A program made the position numbers and the translations under genes. DNA of 20,507 nt from CAYHOI01 sp964358175 (GTDB taxonomy: Bacteria > Margulisbacteria > Riflemargulisbacteria > GWF2-35-9). Where the stretch lies: contig CAYHOI010000025.1 in NCBI GenBank assembly GCA_964358175.1, forward strand, positions 1 to 20,507, given 5' to 3'. Shown here one piece after another: positions 1 through 6,204 of the stretch. A model generated the notes under the pieces. It made no database searches, was not told where the DNA came from, and saw only the letters and a list, made by a program, of their open reading frames with translations. The number at the start of each line of letters is the position of its first letter. The stretch's first letter is position 1.

Positions 1-43
1 AATTCTAGTAGAGTATATATGCTTAATAGGATAGAATCTCGGG

Positions 44-583
44 ATGTATATCATTGCTGGTCAGTATAAAGGTCGATCCATTGAGACAAACAGCAAATGG
101 ATTCGTCCAACGATGGCGAAGACAAGAGCAGCTTTCTTTTCTAGTCTTGGAGAACGAATTCTAAACGCAGATTTTCTTGATTTGTTTTGTGGTTCGGCTG
201 TAATGAGTATTGAAGCCTTGAGTCGTGGTGCCCATTACGCTGTTGGAGTTGATTTGCATATCGATGTTGCCAAACGGAACAAAGAAACCCTTTTAGTTGA
301 TGCATTAACCCTTTATCGAAATGACTCCCTAAGAGCCATAGAACTTTTTGCTAAGAAGCAACAGAAGTTTGATATTATCTTTATTGATCCACCCTATGAC
401 TATTCTGCTACGAGCGCATTATTGTTATCGTTATCCAAATTTGTTATACTGAAGCCATCTGGGCTGTTGTGCCTCGAGACAGCGGCAAAGTTTGATATGC
501 CTCAAGAAATTGGACAGATCAGCGCAAAAAATCGTTATGATTATGGGCAAACAAAGTTGACAACCTATCAATGCAAAACATAG
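44..583 (+). CDS. rsmD: 16S rRNA (guanine966-N2)-methyltransferase RsmD
   Basis: RsmD methylates the N2 of G966 in 16S rRNA during 30S assembly, using S-adenosylmethionine, in the cytoplasm. The 179-residue length fits the family (about 180-200). Visible motifs in order are RPT at 21-23, the SAM-binding DLFCGS at 46-51 followed by EALSRGA, an acidic residue D70 at the end of the next strand, and the catalytic DPPYD at 115-119. The usual glycine-rich loop reads CGSAVMS rather than the common AGSGALG, a mild departure. The ATG at 44 gives the canonical MYIIAGQYKG-type N-terminus. The end overlaps coaD by 13 bases, the standard arrangement in many Bacillota, so the two are probably translationally coupled. 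Identification rests on motifs and context and is strong. Confidence 0.93.
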   Translation: MYIIAGQYKGRSIETNSKWIRPTMAKTRAAFFSSLGERILNADFLDLFCGSAVMSIEALSRGAHYAVGVDLHIDVAKRNKETLLVDALTLYRNDSLRAIELFAKKQQKFDIIFIDPPYDYSATSALLLSLSKFVILKPSGLLCLETAAKFDMPQEIGQISAKNRYDYGQTKLTTYQCKT

Positions 584-1056
584 CCATTTATCCAGGTAGT
601 TTCGATCCCATTACGAGTGGTCATTTGTCTATTATCAAAAGGGCTTTAAAAGTTTTTGATACCATTATCGTTGGCGTTTCAGTGAATGAGGCAAAGAACC
701 CTCTATTTTCGATGGAGGAGCGACTGGAGTTTGTCCAAAAGGCTGTCCCACATCATGTCATTGTTAAACCCTTTGAAGGATTGTTGGTCGATTTTTGCAA
801 ACAAGAGGGAGTCACCATCTTGATCCGTGGATTGCGCGCAGTTTCGGATTTCGATTATGAGTTTCAGTTGGCGTTGGTAAATCGTCGGATGAACCGCCAG
901 GTGGAGACCATGTTTCTCATGACGGATTATCAGTACTCTTATTTAAGTTCTTCACTGGTCAAGAATATGGCTCAGTATGGCGGAAACATTGATGGATTGG
1001 TTCCTGAGCATGTCAAAGAAGCACTTGAAGAAAAACGTGCACTTCAGAGAGCATAA
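571..1056 (+). CDS. coaD: Pantetheine-phosphate adenylyltransferase
   Basis: CoaD catalyses the penultimate step of coenzyme A synthesis, transferring AMP from ATP to 4'-phosphopantetheine to give dephospho-CoA. The 161-residue protein has the nucleotidyltransferase signature YPGSFDP at 7-13 with H18 of the T/SxGH motif, the IRGLR segment near 85-89, and the C-terminal LSSSLVK at 125-131 that corresponds to the ISSTxVR/K signature. These are all expected features of a complete, active enzyme. It overlaps rsmD by 13 bases and is followed after one base by the next gene, so it lies in one transcription unit. Nothing unusual in length or residues. Confidence 0.97.
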   Translation: MQNIAIYPGSFDPITSGHLSIIKRALKVFDTIIVGVSVNEAKNPLFSMEERLEFVQKAVPHHVIVKPFEGLLVDFCKQEGVTILIRGLRAVSDFDYEFQLALVNRRMNRQVETMFLMTDYQYSYLSSSLVKNMAQYGGNIDGLVPEHVKEALEEKRALQRA

Positions 1057-1057
1057 A

Positions 1058-1540
1058 ATGGAACTCATGGAGCTACTGGATACGCTAGAGAAAAAAGTGT
1101 TGGGAGGCAAACAATTATTTTTCTTACAGAAAAATGAAGCTATTGTGAACAAAACGGAAATACTGGATCTTCTGGAAGCCATTCATCGAAATATTGATGA
1201 AAAGTATGAAGCTCTCAAACACAGAATGGATGAAGAGCCTAGGCCTGATTCGCGAAAGTCTCTCAAAGCACTTGCACCTGAGCCAAATGTGCAGGGGGTT
1301 CAGGAACCTGGAGAGGGACGAGAGATTATTCTAGATGCCAAGCGTGAAGCACTTGACATAAAACAAGAAATTGATGAGTATGCAGTGACCGTCCTTGAAA
1401 ATCTTCAACTTACGGTGACAAAGTTTAGAAGAAAGTTGGGAAAACTGGACGAAATAATCGATATGAGCAAGGAACGACTGGAAAGATCAGCACACTACGC
1501 ACCTGCGAGAGAAGAGGAAATAAATGACCCAACGAGTTGA
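1058..1540 (+). CDS. Coiled-coil protein of the coaD-neighbour family, function unknown
   Basis: A 160-residue, charged, mostly helical protein with no recognised enzymatic motif. The N-terminus (MELMELLDTLEKKV, then a short segment with a KTEILDLLEAI-like helix) resembles proteins found directly after coaD in many Bacillota. Those are often loosely labelled ATPase or V-type ATPase subunit H-like because of their coiled coil. Residues about 85-150 form a long helix with heptad-like hydrophobic spacing. I chose ATG 1058 because it follows the coaD stop by one base and has an AGAGAG Shine-Dalgarno at 1046-1051. An upstream in-frame ATG at 977 lies deep inside coaD. The gene overlaps rph by 17 bases. 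The family match is from memory of its pattern; the function is unknown. Confidence 0.75.
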   Translation: MELMELLDTLEKKVLGGKQLFFLQKNEAIVNKTEILDLLEAIHRNIDEKYEALKHRMDEEPRPDSRKSLKALAPEPNVQGVQEPGEGREIILDAKREALDIKQEIDEYAVTVLENLQLTVTKFRRKLGKLDEIIDMSKERLERSAHYAPAREEEINDPTS

Positions 1541-2225
1541 CGGAAGAAAAGTAAATGAACTAAGACCTATCAAAATTACCCGAGATTACTTGCTTCATCC
1601 ACATGGGTCGGTTCTGATGGAATGTGGAAATACGAAGGTTATCGTATCGGTCATGATTGAGGCGGGGGTGCCTTTCCATCAGAAGGGAACAGGGGAGGGC
1701 TGGTTGACAGCAGAATATAATATGCTTCCTGCGAGTTCCTCTGAACGTATTAAGCGTGAGAGGTTTAAAGTGGGTGGCCGAACCTACGAGATACAACGAC
1801 TTATTGGTCGGTCACTTCGGATGGCCGTAGATCTCTCAAAACTGGGTGAACGAACGATCCTGGTGGACGCTGATGTGATTCAGGCCGATGGTGGCACACG
1901 TACTGCGTCAATTACAGGGGCATATGTGGCTCTGCATGACGCTGTGAAGAAGTTAATGGCCAGTGGTGAACTCAAGAAGAATCCCATTAAAGAAAAAGTA
2001 GCTGCAATTAGCGTTGGGATTGTTAAGGGGATCCCCGTTCTGGATCTCAACTATATTGAAGATTCAACAGCGGATGCTGATATGAATGTGGTCATGACCG
2101 AGTCTGGAAAAATCATAGAAGTGCAGGCAACAGCGGAGTCCGAGCCTTTTGACAAACAAGTCTTTGATAATCTTTTCTCGTTGGCGCACAGTGGACTCGA
2201 TCAGGTGTTTGTAGTGCAAGGGTGA
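1524..2225 (+). CDS. rph: Ribonuclease PH
   Basis: RNase PH is a phosphate-dependent 3'-5' exoribonuclease that trims tRNA 3' ends and forms a hexameric ring. The sequence shows the family opening (RVDGRKVNELRPIKI), the ECGNTKV strand near 34-40, the arginine-rich SSSERIKRERFKVGGR block and the phosphate-binding DGGTRTASITGAYVAL segment near 121-136. Length is 233 residues, slightly short of the usual ~240-250. The C-terminus ends at QVFVVQG where relatives normally carry several more residues. It overlaps the preceding gene by 17 bases and has an AGAGGA ribosome site at 1513-1518. This is the last housekeeping gene before the accessory island. The usual follower rdgB is absent, so the island junction may have clipped the 3' end. 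Confidence 0.95.
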   Translation: MTQRVDGRKVNELRPIKITRDYLLHPHGSVLMECGNTKVIVSVMIEAGVPFHQKGTGEGWLTAEYNMLPASSSERIKRERFKVGGRTYEIQRLIGRSLRMAVDLSKLGERTILVDADVIQADGGTRTASITGAYVALHDAVKKLMASGELKKNPIKEKVAAISVGIVKGIPVLDLNYIEDSTADADMNVVMTESGKIIEVQATAESEPFDKQVFDNLFSLAHSGLDQVFVVQG

Positions 2226-2277
2226 GCGGGGCAAATTTGACGGAATCTTGTCGGCTCAGGGTGCGAAATGTGAAATC

Positions 2278-3627
2278 TTAAGCTAAAAAATCGATGAAGT
2301 TATTGATTCGATAGAGTAAGTAGTAGGGTAGGGATAGCAGGGTATATGCCTTTCCCGAAGGGGTTTCGAGCCTGTCAACCTGAAAGGCACCGGAATAAAT
2401 TCTTATCGCGAAAGATAGCTTACTTTCCTCAATAAAACTATGTAGCGACTTAAGCGTGCCCGATTTTCCAGATTTTACCTCTATGGGGATAACTTTGTTG
2501 TTTCTACTCATGAGAAAATCGACTTCTGAGGTTGCGCCTTGTTGTTCGCGATACCAGTACGACAAAGGTGTCGATTGAAAATATAAAAGAGATAAGAGCG
2601 TTTGCCCCACTATTTGCTCGCTAATTTGACCTTGAAAAATGGTATTGATGTCGTCCACTTTAATCAATTCTGCTCGAAGATTTAATTTATAGTTAATCAG
2701 ACCCACGTCCAAATAGAGAAGTTTTGGCGATTTTCTCATATTATTTATGAGTGGCAGACTTTTCGAAGAAGATGCATAGACACGACTCACGATCATCGCT
2801 TTTTCTAGGACATCAAATGCTTCGCTTATCTCTCTGCTTCGGTAGCCTGAACCACTGAACCTCTCATATTTAATTGTTTGCCCCACATGCTTTGGTGCAT
2901 TTTCGATAATAAATTGCAGGTATTTTGCTTTTGCTTCGGTGCTATATTTGAAAACGTCATCTTTAAATCCGGTCGTGATGGATTCATAAATAGAATTTAG
3001 ATCCAAAAGATTTTTAGTCTCAACATAAGTAGAAACGGCTTCAGGCATGCCTCCAATAAGGAGATAGTCATAAAACTTTTTCATAAGAATATGATGGGTT
3101 TGTTCGGGAATCGTTTGATCTAAAGAAATACTCTCAATAAATAAAGTTGATGCAGTATCACCGTTAGCGAGCAAGTATTCATCAAAAGTAACAGGATGCA
3201 TGTAACAATACTCAACTCGGCCAACGGGGAAAGAGAATCCTTCTTTCTTCATTTTTACTTCCAGAAGCGAACCCGCCGCAATAACATGTAGATCTGGAAC
3301 TTCCTCGTAAAAATATCTGAGCTGATTCATAGCAATTGCTGATTGTTGAATTTCATCCACGAATAGTAGCGTTTTACCTGGAACAACTTTGATATTTTCT
3401 TTAAGTTGGATCATTTGAATTATTTGATGAATGGGTGTCATTTCTTTGAACAAATCCTGGTTATCTTGGCGTTCAAGATTGAGATAGATGAAATTATCAA
3501 AGGTATCGGAGAATAGTTTTACAACCGATGTTTTACCAACCTGACGTGCCCCCCTTATAATAAGAGGCTTCCTGCCATGTTTATTTTTCCACTCTACAAG
3601 GTGCCTTTGTATATTTCTCTGAAACAT
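2278..3627 (-). CDS. AAA family ATPase with DUF4143 nuclease-like C-terminus
   Basis: A 449-residue protein of the AAA_14/DUF4143 family. These are common mobile accessory ATPases, and their cellular role is still poorly defined. Walker A is GARQVGKT at 26-33, Walker B FVDEIQ at 89-94, and a sensor-type AAGSLLE lies at 118-123. The C-terminal DUF4143 region contains a PD-(D/E)xK-like arrangement: E337, the EVD at 368-370 and IEVKSGKSG from 382. This is seen in full-length members and suggests a nucleic-acid-cleaving fold. It is complete, monocistronic and convergent with rph, with a 52-base gap. A TATAAT box starts only 8 bases before its ATG, and an inverted repeat covers the promoter. It is the leftmost gene of the accessory island and may be independent of the restriction-like genes. 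Confidence 0.9.
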   Translation of the reverse strand: MFQRNIQRHLVEWKNKHGRKPLIIRGARQVGKTSVVKLFSDTFDNFIYLNLERQDNQDLFKEMTPIHQIIQMIQLKENIKVVPGKTLLFVDEIQQSAIAMNQLRYFYEEVPDLHVIAAGSLLEVKMKKEGFSFPVGRVEYCYMHPVTFDEYLLANGDTASTLFIESISLDQTIPEQTHHILMKKFYDYLLIGGMPEAVSTYVETKNLLDLNSIYESITTGFKDDVFKYSTEAKAKYLQFIIENAPKHVGQTIKYERFSGSGYRSREISEAFDVLEKAMIVSRVYASSSKSLPLINNMRKSPKLLYLDVGLINYKLNLRAELIKVDDINTIFQGQISEQIVGQTLLSLLYFQSTPLSYWYREQQGATSEVDFLMSRNNKVIPIEVKSGKSGTLKSLHSFIEESKLSFAIRIYSGAFQVDRLETPSGKAYTLLSLPYYLLYRINNFIDFLA

Positions 3628-3633
3628 TATGTC

Positions 3634-3673
3634 ATATTATATAACATGTTTTTCGTAAAGTATGTAATAATAT
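3634..3673. promoter_or_regulatory. Inverted repeat over the DUF4143 ATPase promoter, probable operator
   Basis: Left arm 3634-3647 (ATATTATATAACAT) and right arm 3662-3673 (ATGTAATAATAT) form an imperfect inverted repeat around a 14-base centre. The minus-strand TATAAT (plus-strand 3636-3641) lies within the left arm and ends 8 bases before the ATPase ATG. The site would therefore place a dimeric repressor directly on the promoter. The arms are AT-rich, so chance symmetry is possible. Confidence 0.4.
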
Positions 3674-3857
3674 ATAAGGTGTTTTAGGCGATACACAGGG
3701 ATATACTCTGCCAAGATTAGCAATTTCTAATTATGAAATTTACGGCTTGCTTTTCCATTTATTCACGATCTAGAGTGCCGAAACCAAGCTCAATCCGATT
3801 TTGGACTAAAAAAGTGTACTCTTTTGAATAGCTGTGGAATAGTTTATGCTCTTAGGC

Positions 3858-3863
3858 TATAAT
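3858..3863 (+). promoter_or_regulatory. -10 box of the CARF-HTH gene, near-leaderless
   Basis: A perfect TATAAT ends 10 bases before the ATG at 3874, which would put the transcription start about 3-4 bases before the start codon. No convincing -35 is seen at 16-18 base spacing. No Shine-Dalgarno sequence is present between the box and the ATG. Confidence 0.5.
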
Positions 3864-3873
3864 TAATTTCAAG

Positions 3874-4473
3874 ATGACAAAAGTATTACTTGCCACCATT
3901 TATACCCATTATTCCATTATTGCTATGTCCAATGGTTACTCTATCAATGAGGTTATTTTATTGGTTGATAAAGAGCCTAACGAGACCATGCAGAAAAATA
4001 TTCAACTGGTAGACGATACATTAGGTACCATTATGAAAATTAAAAAAGTGCCAACAGATTTATATAACATTGTCGATATTGCAACCAAATCGGTTGAGAT
4101 AATAGATTCTATTCCAGAAAAAGATCAGCTCTATATTGATATTACTTCAGGGCGAAAGCCAAAGTCACTGGGTCTTTTATTTGCTGCTTATGCCAGAGCA
4201 AAGCGTATTACAAAGATTTGTTATGTTACGGAAGATACCAAGCAAATCATAAAACTGCCCAAAATGAATTATGCGATTAACGCTACACAAAAAGAATTAC
4301 TTGAAATTATTGCCAAAGATAAAGATATTACAGCCCTTCAGATAGCAGATAAACTAAATATCACCAAGGGCATTGTCTATCGGTACATCAAGGAGTTAAT
4401 TGAGTTTGATGCACTTGAAAAGGATGGCGAAACAATGATGCTATCTGATTTTGGCAGGATTTTGGTGTTATAA
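3874..4473 (+). CDS. CARF domain-winged HTH transcriptional regulator (Csa3-like)
   Basis: A 199-residue protein with a Rossmann-like N-terminal half (about 1-130) and a winged helix-turn-helix C-terminal half (about 137-199). The first strand and loop (KVLLATIYTHYSII) and the motif DITSGRKPKS at 89-98 match the CARF pattern, whose typical form is D-hydrophobic-T-G-G-x-K-P-M-S. CARF domains sense cyclic oligonucleotides or related nucleotides. The HTH part reads ELLEIIAKDKDITALQIADKL then ITKGIVYRYIKEL. This architecture is that of Csa3-type regulators, but no cas gene or repeat array is in the window. A remnant of a second copy sits directly upstream of the helicase, so this protein is likely the native regulator of the restriction-like operon. 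The ligand and target are unknown. Confidence 0.72.
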   Translation: MTKVLLATIYTHYSIIAMSNGYSINEVILLVDKEPNETMQKNIQLVDDTLGTIMKIKKVPTDLYNIVDIATKSVEIIDSIPEKDQLYIDITSGRKPKSLGLLFAAYARAKRITKICYVTEDTKQIIKLPKMNYAINATQKELLEIIAKDKDITALQIADKLNITKGIVYRYIKELIEFDALEKDGETMMLSDFGRILVL

Positions 4474-4479
4474 GATGAG
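4427..4479 (+). repeat. Direct repeat, left copy: 3' end of the CARF-HTH gene
   Basis: The last ~50 bases of the CARF-HTH gene plus the bases after its stop recur at 5600-5651. There are four substitutions and one deleted base over 53 positions. The shared core includes CTATCTGATTTTGG and GATTTTGGTGTTAT. The two copies bracket the first DUF1016 gene. Confidence 0.85.
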
Positions 4480-4503
4480 AAAAACTATTGAGGCCTATGA
4501 TAC

Positions 4504-5520
4504 ATGAACCAACTTAACAATACATATATCGAAACCCTTAATTTATTAAAAGAAAAAATCAAAGTAGCTCAAATCAAAGCTACATTATCTGTAAACGCAG
4601 AGATGATTCTCCTTTACTGGGAAATTGGTAAAACCATCTTGGAGCGTCAACAGCAAGCTGGCTGGGGTTCGAAAATCATCGATACTTTAGCCTCTGATTT
4701 ATCAAAGAGTTTCCCTGACATGAAAGGATTTTCTCCTAGGAATCTTCTGCACATGAAAAGGTTCGCCGAAAATTATACTAATATCACAATAGTGAAACAA
4801 GTTGTTTCACTATTACCATGGGGTCATAATATTGTTTTGTTAAATAAAATTAAGGATGCCACTGAGCGTCTTTGGTACATCCAAAGTACAATTGCCAATG
4901 GGTGGTCTAGAAATATTCTTACTCTGCAAATCGAGTCGCAGTTATATCAAAGACAAGTAAGCACCAACAAAGTTAATAATTTCAAAAAAACCTTACCAAA
5001 AGAGCAGTCAGACTTGGCCAATGAACTTTTAAAAGACCCTTATAAATTTGATTTTTTAAGCATTGGAAAACTAGCAGAAGAAAGAGAACTTGAAAAAGAA
5101 TTGGTAAAGCATATTACCCAGTTTTTACTTGAACTTGGCAAAGGATTTGCTTTTGTAGGACAACAATATCATCTCGCAATAGATGGCGATGATTACTACC
5201 TCGACATGCTTTTTTATCATCTCCGATTAAGTTGCTTTATTGTAATAGAACTCAAAACAGGCGACTTCAAGCCTGAATATGCAGGCAAGCTTAATTTTTA
5301 TCTTTCTGCTGTTGATGATGTATTGAAACGAGATCAGGATAACCCTTCTATTGGGATAATTTTATGCAAAACAAAACATAAGATTAAAGCCGAATATGCG
5401 TTACGAGATATCAGTAAACCGATCGGAGTAGCTGAGTTTAAGCTGCTTGAAACTATTCCAGACAACCTAAAGACCAGCTTGCCAACAATAGAGGAAATCG
5501 AAGAGGAATTGGGTGAATGA
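4504..5520 (+). CDS. DUF1016 family PD-(D/E)xK nuclease, copy 1 (YhcG-like)
   Basis: A complete 338-residue protein. Residues 1-~150 are the helical DUF1016_N domain, with motifs LYWEIGKTI near 37-45, SPRNLLHMKRF near 77-87 and LPWGHN at 104-109. Residues ~170-338 are the C-terminal nuclease domain, with FVGQQYHL, YYLDMLFYHLRL (D234) and the ExK pair IELK at 248-251 followed by PEYAGKLNFYLS. This is the PD-(D/E)xK core seen in YhcG/PDDEXK proteins, often encoded beside restriction-modification and type III Res genes. It has an ATTGAGG ribosome site about 10 bases upstream. It lies between two copies of the CARF gene 3' end, so it looks inserted into the CARF-helicase junction. The biochemical role of the family is not settled. 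Confidence 0.9.
   Translation: MNQLNNTYIETLNLLKEKIKVAQIKATLSVNAEMILLYWEIGKTILERQQQAGWGSKIIDTLASDLSKSFPDMKGFSPRNLLHMKRFAENYTNITIVKQVVSLLPWGHNIVLLNKIKDATERLWYIQSTIANGWSRNILTLQIESQLYQRQVSTNKVNNFKKTLPKEQSDLANELLKDPYKFDFLSIGKLAEERELEKELVKHITQFLLELGKGFAFVGQQYHLAIDGDDYYLDMLFYHLRLSCFIVIELKTGDFKPEYAGKLNFYLSAVDDVLKRDQDNPSIGIILCKTKHKIKAEYALRDISKPIGVAEFKLLETIPDNLKTSLPTIEEIEEELGE
4788..4814. repeat. Perfect hairpin in the DUF1016 copy 1 linker
   Basis: Eleven-base perfect inverted arms (AATAGTGAAAC at 4788-4798 and its complement at 4804-4814) enclose a five-base AAGTT loop. The hairpin ends one base before the codons for the conserved PWGH and lies in the poorly conserved linker of the DUF1016_N domain. 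Confidence 0.8.
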
Positions 5521-5651
5521 GTTTTAATAATTTAGCATATAAAGCTTTCATTACTCAGCTGAGAGATGTTGACTTAACAAAAGCCAACATAAAAGAAAGC
5601 GAAACTATGACGCTATCTGATTTTGGAAAGATTTTGGTGTTATAGATGAGG
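5517..5651 (+). pseudogene. Scar with second, truncated CARF-HTH 3' end
   Basis: Directly after the first DUF1016 gene. An ATG at 5517 overlapping its stop opens only a 34-codon ORF (beginning MSFNNLAYKAF) that I cannot assign. In another frame, bases 5600-5646 encode SETMTLSDFGKILVL and stop. This is nearly identical to the last 15 residues of the intact CARF-HTH protein (GETMMLSDFGRILVL). The remnant stop lies 10 bases upstream of the helicase ATG. It therefore preserves an ancestral order in which a CARF-HTH gene directly preceded the helicase. It is non-functional as it stands. Confidence 0.75.
5600..5651 (+). repeat. Direct repeat, right copy: duplicated CARF-HTH 3' end
   Basis: Partner of the copy at 4427-4479, with four substitutions and one deleted base relative to it. 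It includes the terminal codons, the stop and the following GATGAG. Confidence 0.85.
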
Positions 5652-5656
5652 ATTAA

Positions 5657-6127
5657 ATGACCTATTCACTAACAGATTACCATGCAAAATATTTTGCACA
5701 TGAACTAACTAAACGGTGTTCATCTGATAGTTTAGAAAAGCTTGCTTCTGTTCTTATTGATGCTCAAGTTGACTTAAACCCTCATCAGATCGATGCGGCC
5801 CTATTTGCTTTTAAATCACCATTATCAAGAGGAGCTATTCTAGCTGATGAAGTTGGTCTTGGAAAAACAATTGAAGCTGGGCTTGTCATCTCTCAACAAT
5901 GGGCTGAAGACATGAAGAACAGTCTTGAAATTGAACTAAAAGAAATTGGCAAAGAAATTAAACTTAAACAGTCAGAGGCCAGAAAATTTCCGGATTTGAA
6001 TCAGAAGATCGAGGCACAAGATAATGTTGATGCTAGAAAAGAAGACTTAATTGGCAGTGTTGAGGCAAGACTTAAGCAAATGGTTAATGAGGAATTATTG
6101 TTTAGTATCAGATGGAGGTTGGGATAG
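5657..6127 (+). pseudogene. SNF2-type helicase gene with a large in-frame internal deletion
   Basis: The 156-codon ORF is still open. Residues 1-~83 match the start of long SNF2/DEAD-like helicases of methyltransferase-linked defence loci: LNPHQIDAALFAF as Q-motif-like region, then motif I ADEVGLGKTIEAGL at 63-76. Residues ~85-156 match instead the very C-terminal coiled coil of such proteins (ELKEIGKEIKLKQSEAR, then EARLKQMVNEELLFSIRWRL). Motifs Ia to VI, expected over several hundred residues, are missing. The junction is near base 5905-5915, at WAE/DMKN. A protein with Walker A but no Walker B or RecA2 domain cannot translocate DNA. It might survive as a small coiled-coil protein, but decay is the simpler reading. 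A GAGG ribosome site precedes the ATG. Its 3' end runs into a long hairpin. Confidence 0.8.
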
Positions 6128-6161
6128 ACCATTTTGCCGACGTCAGCAAAATGGCTATCTC
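6121..6161. repeat. Long imperfect hairpin between helicase remnant and RAYT
   Basis: Arms GATAG-A-CCATTTTGC (6123-6137) and GCAAAATGG-CTATC (6146-6159) pair over 14 bases with one bulged A. The eight-base centre CGACGTCA is itself near-palindromic. The arm starts inside the helicase stop region (TAG at 6125-6127). There is no T-run, so it is not a classical terminator. Its place 45 bases upstream of a RAYT gene suggests a transposon-end or REP-like role. Confidence 0.65.
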
Positions 6162-6204
6162 TGCAAGGTGTAAAATAAAGAATAAAGGTTGGTAAACAGT
6201 TAAA

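Noticed and set aside
1..43. 3' end of an upstream gene
   Set aside because: One frame ends in TAG at 32-34 and another at 69, but too few codons are visible to assign either.
977..1057. Upstream in-frame start for the coiled-coil gene after coaD
   Set aside because: It would overlap coaD by about 80 bases; the ATG at 1058 has a good ribosome site and the family-like N-terminus.
6121..6161. Rho-independent terminator after the helicase remnant
   Set aside because: The stem is strong but no T-run follows, and the arm begins within the stop codon; a transposon-related hairpin fits better.
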